From positions 124,001 to 188,000 of the forward strand of contig JAKMXF010000110.1 of assembly GCA_024704765.1 (NCBI GenBank): a stretch of DNA of 64,000 bases. Reading direction: 5' to 3'. This stretch comes from Oopsacas minuta. Taxonomy: Eukaryota; Porifera; Hexactinellida; Lyssacinosida; Leucopsacidae. Below the pieces are notes generated by a model that saw nothing but the letters and a program-made list of their open reading frames with translations, was not told where the DNA came from and ran no database searches. A program made the translations under genes and the position numbers. Below are positions 55,031-64,000 of this stretch, in pieces. The number at the start of each line of letters is the position of its first letter. Within the stretch, counting starts at the first letter, position 1.

Positions 55031-55502
55031 TGGAACTTTAATGAAATGACCTCAAAAGGACTTTGACGAGATAAATATAAAACTTGTCCAAAGAAAAACT
55101 TGTTTAACTAATCTATATTATTAAATCTAAATTAATGTTTGTCCGTTTCTAAGCAAAGGATTTACGGTATGCAATTTTGAAATTCTTGCACAACTATGTA
55201 TTAATCATGTTTATCAAGGAAGTAAATATAATTCAACAAAACTTCACTAAATATGTCGAACATACAGAATCCGATTTTCACACTTTTGGATTACTCATAT
55301 CTAAATGAAAGTTGTTTTTATGAATATAAAGTAAACAAATTCGCCAAATATCAACATATATATACAGGTTTGCCCTCAACGGCTACAAATGGGGTTGATC
55401 TTACAAAATACATTCAAGAATATATATGACATATACGTACATTGTTTTGTATATCTATATTATAATTCTCAAGGGGGCCGTCAATGTGAAGAATAATGGA
55501 AA

Positions 55503-55560
55503 CCTCGAGGCGCAATGCGCCGAGTTCATCGCAAAGAGACGAGCCAAAGGCTCGTATTAG
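55503..55560. repeat. Two adjacent GC-rich hairpins
   Basis: CTCGAGGCGCAATGCGCCGAG-type stem (ctcg.ggcgca/tgcgcc.gag) at about 55503-55523 and ACGAGCC/GGCTCGT at about 55541-55557, in DNA that is otherwise very AT-rich. Confidence 0.6.
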
Positions 55561-55675
55561 TGAAAATGCCAACAAAACATATATTTCAGAGGAATTTCGG
55601 AGAATATATACATTGATTTACACTTCGGGTTCGGGTCGGGTCGGGTTCTGAAAAGTGGACCAAATTCCAACTCTG

Positions 55676-56657
55676 ACTTGACTAAGATACAGAAGAAGCC
55701 TATATGCCAAATGTGTTGTATTGTCTCATTGGTATATTGATATGAATAGAATTGAAGCCATCATCTATAAAGTGTCAATATCATTGTGACAAACTTAAGC
55801 TATTATATTATATTATATTCAGACATCTGTATAATCTGGACCACCTCTATAATCCTACAATGTATCTGACCTGAAATATTCATTTCTGATCACAAATTCA
55901 CTTGCTTAAGACAACAATTTGCTAATTAGACAATATCCCAACGTATGTCAGCATATTAAAATGAATTAACTATATTAAAGTAGAAGATGTGTCAAATGAC
56001 AGGATGTAAATTACTCAATTAAGGTAATTACAGTATTAACTCTATTGATAATAGTTAAACTCAGACGTACCATTAAAATTATTAATTAGAATGACTCATT
56101 CATAAATACATTATAGTAACTCCAGTTGCTAAGTTGTAACTCATTATAATCAGTAATTTAGAATGACTCATTCACAATGCAATATTATCATTACTAGTCT
56201 ATCTATATATACCCACATGAAAATGGGAAAATATTCAAAAGCTCCTCTTCTACATACACAGCATAAAACTACAACTAAACTGAACTCTTAATCAATTAGA
56301 AGTCCTCCTATTCCTACAAGCTAGCCAACAGGTAACGATTATATATATTATATGAGTGCCCTTCGCTTACTCGCGCTACGCGGCTGTGAACAATTCTTGC
56401 CCACACTCGGGCCTACGGCCCTCGACCACATAAACTCATAATCTTAACCGTAGCAAACATGATACTGCCATCATCTCAAATCTGCTGAATTTATGAGCCC
56501 TAAAGTGTACAAATATTTATGAAATGTTGTTTACAATATCATATTTGGACTCAGCATACTCTCTTACCTCAGTATAACCATTGTGAGCATGTTTACACCT
56601 ATATTTTGAAATTTGTTTACTTTATATCCATAAAAACATTACATATGAGAAACTTGA
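55676..56657. repeat. 0.96-kb dispersed repeat, copy 2
   Basis: Same orientation as 46452-47409 and nearly identical. Its right end joins directly onto a Ubl-ART gene end (atcaggccgtatggtctatg), so it has interrupted or truncated a family copy. Confidence 0.9.
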
Positions 56658-56935
56658 TCAGGCCGTATGGTCTATGTGTGAAAAGATGTTAGTGTTACTT
56701 CCTTTGAGACAATCTTAGAGTTGTATAATAGTTTGTGTGCTCAAATAAATTTCTATAATTGTGAATTGTATATTTTGTATATTAAAATACGTAAGTAATT
56801 ATTTGGCTGTAAATTTCCCACGGATAATCTAAAGCATATCAGCAGCCTGGGTCAAAAGCATTAGCATAATGTACACACTTAATTAGGTAGGAATATAAAG
56901 AAAGATCTTTAATGAGATTAGTTCATTGTAATAAA
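56654..56935 (+). pseudogene. Ubl-ART 3' end remnant
   Basis: Opens with the family's last codons (IRPYGLCVKRC stop, ending near 56692) and continues with about 240 bp of the 3' flank also found after members 1 and 5. Everything upstream of IRPYG is replaced by the 0.96-kb repeat. Confidence 0.8.
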
Positions 56936-57347
56936 TAATAGTTTTCTGATGTTTGGGATTACTTACTAATATACTACTATTAAAGAGGTACAAATACTAA
57001 TAATCAATTTACTAGCAAAATTTTTGGGAACTAAATTGCATGTAAAACGTTTGATATACTTTCTACTTATAACTAGTAAAATGATGAAAATTGGAATTTG
57101 TAATTAGGCCTCTAATCGTTAAATTAAATGGTCACTCACGATACAGGTAGGGAGTGAGTAACACAAGAATGTCTTAGAAAATTCCATTCGCAAGTTTTGT
57201 CTTTCAACACTTAGTTATATTCAAATTTTGGAACAGTACAGTTGTCGCCACAGGCTTGTATGTAAATAGGGATTTGCAGAAAATCTGATGTATTTATTAC
57301 ATTAAAAAACGTACTCAATTAGACAAAAACAAATTAGGAAAGTGCTC

Positions 57348-57385
57348 ATGGCTTGTGCAGATCCAGATGATAACTTAGGGGGTTG
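57348..57385 (+). pseudogene. Short N-terminal Ubl-ART remnant
   Basis: MACADPDDNLGG-stop, preceded by 'aggaaagtgctc'. The same leader and first residues start the 57767 gene. Confidence 0.5.
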
Positions 57386-57724
57386 AATACTTGAAGTGAG
57401 TTATTCTATTCCAATTTGTTGTGAATTTGAACAAATGGTTGAGTTATATAGAATGAGTTGAATTCATATATTTTAAAAATAACAAAAGACAGGGATCTAT
57501 CAAAAGTAGTTAGAGCAGTAGTATTTAGTAATTATTAGTTCAATTAGTCAAGTATTGGACATTGTCACATTACACAAGCATATTTTTGAATATTGAAATT
57601 ACCACCATTTCTAAAAAGTATGCCATATTATCATATTCATGCCACTCATAGGTAAACCTCTATTTGTGTCTAATAGCGAATTTAGGTTAAATTTAACCAT
57701 CCAAACTATGAGTAGTAAGTATGA

Positions 57725-57745
57725 CATATATATATATATATATAT
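57725..57745. repeat. (TA)n microsatellite
   Basis: About 10 TA units directly before the next family member. Confidence 0.85.
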
Positions 57746-57766
57746 TAAGCTTTTAGGAAAGTGCTC

Positions 57767-58909
57767 ATGGCTTGTGCAGATCCAGATGAGAATCTAGCAT
57801 TGGTAGCTGCTGCCCCAAGCTCGATGACAAACAGAGAAATTGTAACCAAGACTAAAGATGAATACTTACAAAGGGAATCACGGTCAGGAAAAAGCAAGCG
57901 GTTATGATTTTAAAGGAGTAGTAGATGTACCCAAATTGGTTGAGCAAAGCTATTACGAACAGCAAGTAGACGAACCAGAGTCAGGATATTTTAAAACATT
58001 CTTCAAAGTAGCAGCTGGTGTAGTCATTGGAGGAGTGGGTACAGCAGTTGTAATAATCGCAGTTTCTGTGTCAGTACCGCTTCTAATTGGAGCAACTGTT
58101 GTTGGAGTGGGAGCAGCAGCTGGGGGTGCTGTTGGAGGCATTGTTGGAGCAAAAATATATGACAAAAGTAAATGCCACTCAGTTCAAATACTAATTTCAA
58201 CATTCGATGGGAGAGACATAAGCTTGGTTATGCAATCGAACAATGACACGATCCAACAGTTGAAAGTACGCATCCAACAAAAATTAGGAATAAAACCAGA
58301 GAGTCAATGCTTAAGTTACCAAGGGATACCATTAGAAGATACAAACACTCTAGAAAGTTATAATATAACTAACAATTCAACGATTACATTGTCTATAAGA
58401 ATCCAAGGTGGTTCTTCAAGAGATCTCTACTTTATAGATCATACTTATATGGATCCTTCTTGGGATTATGACTTCACTAACATAAGTGATGGGGATACTA
58501 AGTTCATGAGAGGAGGATATCCATACTATAGACCTTGTGGATGGAAGAGAATAGCTATTAAAGTGTTAGGGAAGTATTCTGATGAAAAATGGCTGGACAC
58601 ACTGGTAACAAAGGTGAATGGGCAGTAACCTACCATGGAACGGAAAAAGGTGTGTTTGACAATATTTGTAACCAAGGGTATAAAGTAGGAAAAAAAGAGG
58701 CATATGGCAAAGGTGTTTACTCAGCACCTGATATTAATGAGGCCAAACGTTATGCAACGAAATTTCCATTCAATGGAGTTGAATATTTGGGAATATTTCA
58801 GAACAGAGTAAATCCAAAAGGTGTGAATATAGTGAATGACAGAAAGTACTGGGTATGTCCAGATTCAAATGATATCAGACCGTATGGTCTGTGTCTGAAA
58901 AGATGTTAG
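57767..58909 (+). pseudogene. Ubl-ART family member 3, two 1-base frameshifts
   Basis: Starts MACADPDENLALVAAAP after a possible acceptor (ttttag). The frame is lost near 57890 in an A5 run, where another frame continues with SGYDFKGVVDVPK. It has a glycine-rich hydrophobic segment (residues about 75-125, VAAGVVIGGVGTAVVII then VGVGAAAGGAVGGIVG) that could insert in or cross a membrane. The ubiquitin-like domain ends SIRIQGG. The ART-like domain breaks at about 58594, where other members have GGG in 'tggctgggac' and this one has GG. After the shift it continues with GEWAVTYHGT, KGVYSAP, RKYWV and LCLKRC. Each shift is a homopolymer change, so either a young pseudogene or a sequence error in an intact gene of about 380 aa. 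Confidence 0.7.
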
Positions 58910-59592
58910 GACTCTTTGTTTTGAGACAACACGTTTGTTAGCTAGTGTACGTGTGTGTGTGTAGTATTACTTAGGTTATTTTTGTTTTGTTGCTCTAATG
59001 GTACATTAATTTCAATATTTGTAATTGTGTTAACTTTAATGAATTAAACAATAAGAAACGTGATTAAAATTATTACATCAATTAGTTGGTGTTAGTTGAA
59101 AATGTGTCACTAATCCTCCTCCTGTATCATTTTAGGCTATTTTCTCATTATTGTTGTAGGACAATTATCTTAAATACATTTACCGTGTGCTACATGAAAA
59201 TCATTACCCAAGAAATTTGAATTCTAGCACTCACAAAAAGCTTTTGGATAATATACAATCGAGGTTGCATTTAAAGAATTATAATATTGAATTACTGCCG
59301 AATGCAAAATATTATTTATGTAGTAATACCTTATTCAATTTCTAGTGATAACATGTAAATTACTAATACCATAAATACATTATACGAAAATAGGGAATAT
59401 GAGTTCAATTAGTGACAAAGGTTGAACTTAAGTACAAGATAAATAGCCTATAAATGCATCTAACAAATAAAGGAATTAAACCAAATTTTATCATCCACGA
59501 ACTACGACTCCATACAGATATACTACTTTGGAAGTTCAGATCCTATTAATCAAGCCACCAGAGAAATACTATCCTCCAGAAACGTTACAGAT
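58910..59592. other. Spacer, no gene seen
   Basis: AT-rich; the 3' flank differs from that of members 1, 2 and 5. The acceptor-like 'gttacag' at 59584-59590 precedes the next ATG by two bases. Confidence 0.45.
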
Positions 59593-61344
59593 ATGGTTAG
59601 CACAATTCAATTCGATTACCTATCATTCGTAGCTGCTGCCCTCAGTGCTCTAACAGAAAAGAACATAGTCACCAAGATAGAATATGACAGAATAAGTAGG
59701 CAAGTGAAGAGTGGTAAGAATGTGGAGTATGTTTGTGCTGGTGAAGTGAATGTAGTAGAAGAAATAAAACAAACTTATGCGAAAACAGCTGAGTTAGTTG
59801 CACAACGGTATATCCCTCCATCTGAGCGCGCTGAGTTATCACAAGCAATTCAACCAAACGCAGATGATACACCAAGTAGTTGGTTTGGATTATCGTACTT
59901 GAAATACAAGTACAAACAAACAAAAACAATTGAAATAGATGCAAAGAACAAAGTTTCGACAGACATATCGCTTCACAACAGCTCGAAAATAACCAAGGAA
60001 TCTATCCTTGAGAAAATGGGCGCTATTAGCAATTTCCAATTATTTGGTCAGAGTAAAAGTGATAACAAGACACAAAATAACACGGTTTGTTATTGCATGC
60101 CAACGATTCCAATTTCAGAGCCATTAACAACAAGATCAACTCACAGGCGAAGAAGTCAATACAAAGCAAATCCGCAACCCATTATTGAAGATGATCCCGC
60201 AAATTCAGATCAGGAGATTCGTGGGAGATTAAGTAGGGCGAGTTGGAAGAACATACAATTAACAAATAGTGTGCAAAAGCTAAGATCTTATGAAGATATT
60301 CACCAGGATTTATCAGACATTACACTGTGGCCAAATACCAAACCAAAGAAATATAGACAACACAGAAAACTGATTGAAGATAAGGATTCTGATCAATATG
60401 ACTCAGATTCGTCATTTGTAATAATCGAATCAATAACTGAAAAAGAAGGATTAATGAAAGGGAAGAAAGTTAACAGAGCACGTCACATATCAGAGAGGAA
60501 GGCAACACTATTTGACCAATATTCTAGTGAAGAATTTATAGATACACTTTATCATGACGCTTTAGGACCAGAGTTTATTTCAGATAAGATCGCCACAGGG
60601 AGAAAAGAACTAACCATCGATTTGCTCATAAATCTACCATCTGGGAATACTATCATAGTAGAAATGGAATCAAAATATTGTTTAGTGAATAATATAAAGT
60701 ATAAAATTAAGGAAAAGACAGGAATAGCAATAACAGAACAAGTTCTGCATTTTGGAGGCTATTTCTTGCGAGATGAGAAGGCACTACACGAATATAGCAT
60801 AAAGGCTAATTCTACTATCCATTTGAGTATTAAGGCTAAAGGAGGAGCGAAAGAACAATTGTTTTACATGAATTCTACTTATTTGGATCCTCCTTGGGAT
60901 TATGACTTCACTGACATAAGTGATGGGAGTACTAAGTTTATGAGAGGAGGACATCAATACTATAGACCTTGTGGATGGAAGAGAATAGCTATTAAAGTGA
61001 TAGGAAAGTATTCTGATGACAATTGGCTGGGACACACTGGTGCTAAAGGTGAATGGGCAGTAACCTACCATGGAACGGGCGAAGGTGCGTTTGACGATAT
61101 TTGTAGCCAAGGGTATAAAGTAGGAACAAGAGCGGCATATGGTAAAGGTGTTTACTCATCTCCTGATATTAACGTAGCCAAAGGTTATGCAAAAAAATTT
61201 ACATTCAATGGAGTTGAATATTTAGGAATATTTCAGAACAGAGTAAACCCAAAAGGAGTGAATATAGTGAATGATGGAAAGTACTGGGTATGTTCAAATC
61301 CCAACAACATCAGGCCGTATGGTCTGTGTGTAAAGAAATGTTAG
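59593..61344 (+). CDS. Ubl-ART family member 4, long linker form
   Basis: 583 aa from ATG 59593. The first 80 residues (LSFVAAALSALTEKNIVTK..., VEEIKQTY) are related to the start of member 3. A charged, low-complexity linker follows (about 85-330; RRRSQY, EDKDSDQYDSDSSF) with no membrane segment. The ubiquitin-like domain (about 335-415) is more divergent (TIIVEMESKYCLVNNIKYKI, LRDEKALHEYSI) but still ends SIKAKGG. The ART-like domain is intact: MRGGHQYYRPCGWKR, YHGTGEGAFDDIC, GKGVYSSP, and GKYWV with Lys at the Glu position; it ends CVKKC. This is the likely soluble or scaffold form of the family. Confidence 0.75.
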   Translation: MVSTIQFDYLSFVAAALSALTEKNIVTKIEYDRISRQVKSGKNVEYVCAGEVNVVEEIKQTYAKTAELVAQRYIPPSERAELSQAIQPNADDTPSSWFGLSYLKYKYKQTKTIEIDAKNKVSTDISLHNSSKITKESILEKMGAISNFQLFGQSKSDNKTQNNTVCYCMPTIPISEPLTTRSTHRRRSQYKANPQPIIEDDPANSDQEIRGRLSRASWKNIQLTNSVQKLRSYEDIHQDLSDITLWPNTKPKKYRQHRKLIEDKDSDQYDSDSSFVIIESITEKEGLMKGKKVNRARHISERKATLFDQYSSEEFIDTLYHDALGPEFISDKIATGRKELTIDLLINLPSGNTIIVEMESKYCLVNNIKYKIKEKTGIAITEQVLHFGGYFLRDEKALHEYSIKANSTIHLSIKAKGGAKEQLFYMNSTYLDPPWDYDFTDISDGSTKFMRGGHQYYRPCGWKRIAIKVIGKYSDDNWLGHTGAKGEWAVTYHGTGEGAFDDICSQGYKVGTRAAYGKGVYSSPDINVAKGYAKKFTFNGVEYLGIFQNRVNPKGVNIVNDGKYWVCSNPNNIRPYGLCVKKC

Positions 61345-62215
61345 TGATATCTACTTTGATACAATGTCAGAGTTAATATGTTCGCTAGTGTGATGTTATA
61401 TAATTATCTATATATATCTGGGAATTTCGGTTTCGTTTTGTTGCTAATATAAATACGTCTAAATACTTGTTGTTTTGATGGCTATATTCATATAATACCT
61501 GACAAATAATGTGATGAAATGTATAATCTAGGATTCCTATTCTAAGAAGCAAATTAGTTAAGATTAATACCCGAGGTGTCCCGGTTAAGCTGCTTAGACT
61601 GTGTCTGGAAAAAAACGTAAATTAAAATTCAGTCACGTAGATATGCAATTATAAGATAAGGAATCATTGCTGAAAATATGATTCATATAGAAAATGAAAT
61701 ACAAGAGAATAGCTAATATCAAATACAATAATATCCCAGTCTATAAATATAAATTACATACTAATAAGTGATATTTGAAGCTACTAATACAATTTTCTGA
61801 TAAAATCCAAAAAGAAAATATCAGTCTACTAATAGAAGTCTAGAAGTGAGTTTGAATTTGTTATAATTATTAGGAGTGAAAAGCAGTAGAACACGGATAA
61901 GACATACCTCTTCAGGGGAAAGATAAGTACACACGTAATTACTATGCTAGTGTAAGTCTTATCTGAGTTCTGCTGTATATCCAAATATATCAGTTGAGGT
62001 CTGTATCAATAATATATTGATTGAATAAACCATAGGACCCCGAGACTAACTTGGTTTCAGAGCAAATTCTGACATTGGTCAGACTTGTGCAATACAACAA
62101 CCGATGAGTAATTAGAAAATCTGATGAAATATCGGATTAATCAGACAAACCGTTAAGTTTTCAAAGTAGTTAATACTACCTCATTCAATCTACACATGTA
62201 TGATAGGAACTAGCC
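61345..62215. other. Spacer with a TIR element
   Basis: No gene seen. A family-B element lies at 61884-61975. Sequence before 62216 may hold a lost N-terminal exon of member 5. Confidence 0.45.
61884..61975. mobile_element. Short TIR element, family B, 92 bp
   Basis: CAGTAGAACACGGATAAGAC against the complement of CAGCAGAACTCAGATAAGAC; the shortest copy of the family in the window. Confidence 0.75.
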
Positions 62216-63199
62216 ATGAACAGACAAATGACAGGATATTTTGGGACATTATTGAAAGTAGCAGCTGGTGTAGTCATTGGAGCAGTGGGTGTTACCGTTG
62301 AAACAGCAGCTGTAATAATCGTTCTTGTATCAGTACCTATTCTAATTGGAGCAACTGCTGTGGGAGTGGGACTGGCAGCTGGAGGTGCCGCTGGGAGAGG
62401 TGCTGAGCGTGGTACAGTAGCAATTAACAAACATAGAACAGAGAGTAATTTCGATGGAAAAAGCAACACAATTCAAATATTCATTTTAAATAGCGATGGA
62501 AGTGATACATACTTAACTATGCCATCAAGTAAAGACAGGATTCGACAGTTGAAAGTACGCATCCAACAAAAATTAGGAGTAAACACACAGAATCAGTGCT
62601 TAAGGTACCAAGGCATACAATTAGAAGATACAAACACTCTAGAAAGTTACAATATAACTAATAATAATTCGACGATTAGATTGTCCATTGGAACTCAAGG
62701 CGGTTCAATAGGACAAGACTTCATTGATTCTATATATTTGGATCCTCATTGGGATCGTGACTACACTAACTTAACACGTGAGCATATTAAGCGTATGAGA
62801 GGAGGATATCAATACTATAGACCTTGTGGATGGAAGAGAATAGCTATTAAAGTGACAGGGAAGTATTCTGATGACAAATGGCTGGGACACACTGGTGCCA
62901 AAGGTGAATGGGCAGTAACCTACCATGGAACGAAACAGCCAGTATTTGAAAAGATTTGTGGTGAAGGGTATAAAGTAGGACCAAGAGCGGCATATGGTAA
63001 AGGTGTTTACTCATCACCTGATATTAACGTAGTCCAATGTTATGCATCACAATTTCAAATTAATGGAGTTGAATATTTGGGAATATTTCAGAACCGAGTA
63101 AACCCAAGTGGTGTGAATATAGTGTGTGCTGGAAAGTTCTGGGTATGTCCAGATCCAAAAGATATAAGGCCGTATGGTCTGTGTGTGAAAAGATGTTAG
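62216..63199 (+). CDS. Ubl-ART family member 5, glycine-rich membrane segment
   Basis: 327 aa from ATG 62216. Starts almost directly with the hydrophobic glycine-rich segment shared with member 3 (residues 8-60; KVAAGVVIGAVGVTVE, LIGATAVGVGLAAGGA), so the N-terminal region of member 3 is missing or lies in an exon I cannot see. The ubiquitin-like domain (about 80-155) has a normal first half (NTIQIFILNSDGSDTYLTM), unlike members 1 and 2, and ends SIGTQGG. The ART-like domain has MRGGYQYYRPCGWKR, YHGTKQPVFEKIC, GKGVYSSP, and GKFWV with Lys at the Glu position. It ends CVKRC. The ATG is the first in frame. Confidence 0.75.
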   Translation: MNRQMTGYFGTLLKVAAGVVIGAVGVTVETAAVIIVLVSVPILIGATAVGVGLAAGGAAGRGAERGTVAINKHRTESNFDGKSNTIQIFILNSDGSDTYLTMPSSKDRIRQLKVRIQQKLGVNTQNQCLRYQGIQLEDTNTLESYNITNNNSTIRLSIGTQGGSIGQDFIDSIYLDPHWDRDYTNLTREHIKRMRGGYQYYRPCGWKRIAIKVTGKYSDDKWLGHTGAKGEWAVTYHGTKQPVFEKICGEGYKVGPRAAYGKGVYSSPDINVVQCYASQFQINGVEYLGIFQNRVNPSGVNIVCAGKFWVCPDPKDIRPYGLCVKRC

Positions 63200-64000
63200 T
63201 GCTACTTCCGTGGAGACAATCTTAGAGTTGTATAATAGTTTGTGTGCTTAAATAAATTTCTATGATTGTGAATTGTATATTTCGTATATTAAAATACGTA
63301 AGTAATTATTTGGCTGTAAATTTCCCACGGGTCATCTAAATAATATCAGCAGCCTGGGTCAAAAGCATTAGCATAATGTACACACTTAATTAGGTAGGAA
63401 TATAAAGAAAGATCTTTAATGAGATTAGTACATTGGAATATCAAAAGAGATGATGTAATCTCCTATACAAATTGTAGAGAGATGATGTAATAAGAAATTA
63501 AGATATTTACTATAAATATATCGAAAAAAGATGAGAATAAATAATAGTTTTATCATCTTTGGGATTGCTTACTGATATACTACTATTAAAGAGGTACAAA
63601 TATTAATAATCAATTTACCAGCAAAATACTATAAGTATTCATTGTGAAGGTATGTTAATATAAATTAGAAATTAATAAATTAATAAAAAGTATTAGAATT
63701 ATGATGATAAATGTGTATCATATGATAAATCTGAATTTGTAATTTCCGGCTTCGAAATTCTCGAAATCGGATTCTACACACCCAATTACCCCAGACAGCA
63801 TGTTAACACCATTACTTTAGAATTTCCCAAGGTGTGATAAATATGATTAATCGCCAAAAAGGTGTGAAAATGTAACTTTAGAAAGAATTCATACCTGAGG
63901 TGCAAATCTACGACCCAAAATGTATATGTATACCTATTTTCATATTAATCTGACTGCATCTATAGTCACTGAAGATATTAGTAGACACATTATGTTTTAA
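63200..64000. other. 3' flank of member 5 and repeat remnants
   Basis: 63200-63440 repeats the 3' flank of members 1 and of the 56654 remnant. A piece related to the 52.8/54.9-kb inverted repeat is at 63480-63600. From 63831 comes the second copy of the 'aaggtgtgaa' repeat. No gene seen up to the edge. Confidence 0.55.
63831..63960. repeat. 'aaggtgtgaa' repeat, copy 2
   Basis: Direct copy of the 47637-47800 repeat, cut near the window edge. Confidence 0.65.

Larger units (their letters stand above)
54698..57766. other. Long repeat-filled gap in the array
   Basis: No intact gene. In order: shared 3' flank (54698-54840); inverted-repeat arm (54890-55030); GC-rich hairpins at about 55500-55560; 'cgggtcgggtcgggt' near 55627-55645; the second copy of the 0.96-kb repeat (55676-56657); a Ubl-ART 3' remnant (56654-56935); a MACADPDDNL-stop remnant at 57348-57385; and a (TA)n run at 57725-57745. 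Confidence 0.6.

Noticed and set aside
1-64000. tRNA, rRNA or CRISPR features
   Set aside because: I looked for tRNA T-loop patterns and regular spacer arrays by eye and found none I could support; a tRNAscan or Infernal run would be decisive.

Overview
The window looks like nuclear DNA from a non-bilaterian animal, most plausibly a sponge; this is an inference, not a species call. It is AT-rich and has GT-AG introns. It carries an animal-type glutamate dehydrogenase with the antenna segment, an LRP5/6-like receptor with four propellers, CDC37, a cyclin, a ZIP transporter and copper-only SOD repeat proteins. Intron-rich housekeeping genes (CDC37 with 13 exons, cyclin with 5, GDH and Rab with 2) sit beside very long single-exon genes (LRP5/6-like 1654 aa, GIMAP-Hint 891 aa, SOD repeats about 710 aa). 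Short terminal-inverted-repeat (TIR) elements are scattered through introns and spacers.

Layout. 1-1567 (-): glutamate dehydrogenase, running off the left edge. 2765-4867 (-): 700-aa protein I do not recognise. 7257-8351 (+): ZIP zinc transporter. 9537-17195 (-): five-exon cyclin. Its third intron (5.65 kb) is a graveyard: a 78-codon unknown ORF, an acid lipase pseudogene, a near-perfect 462-bp inverted repeat that copies the lipase 3' end, a TIR element, and the first part of an RNase T2 gene with a stop in its active-site motif. 17556-18677 (-): MnmA/TRMU tRNA thiolase. 19097-19813 (-): truncated paralogue of the next gene. 20357-25321 (-): LRP5/6-like Wnt co-receptor. 26319-31229 (+): tandem pair of GPI-type copper-only SOD repeat proteins. 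32492-40304 (-): CDC37. 41230-42576 (-): Rab GTPase. 43632-45575 (-): GH35 beta-galactosidase. 45902-46381 (-): small basic coiled-coil protein.

The last 17 kb is the accessory region and the most interesting part. At 48115-50790 a GIMAP/AIG1-type GTPase is fused through a repeated coiled coil to a Hint (hedgehog/intein-type) autoprocessing domain and an unknown C-terminal domain. Downstream are five same-strand members of a family with a ubiquitin-like domain ending in GG, followed by a PARP/ADP-ribosyltransferase-like domain (YHGT...GVYSS...). The members differ at the N-terminus: two have an MGC dual-acylation start, two a glycine-rich hydrophobic segment, and one a long linker. Only the first keeps a Glu at the position I align with the third residue of the H-Y-E triad; the other four have Lys. 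Remnants of further copies, a 0.96-kb duplicated repeat on both sides of part of the array, and repeated 3' flanks show recent expansion. A GTPase-Hint protein next to membrane-targeted Ubl-ART proteins is compatible with an innate immune or stress module, but that link is inference from context only.
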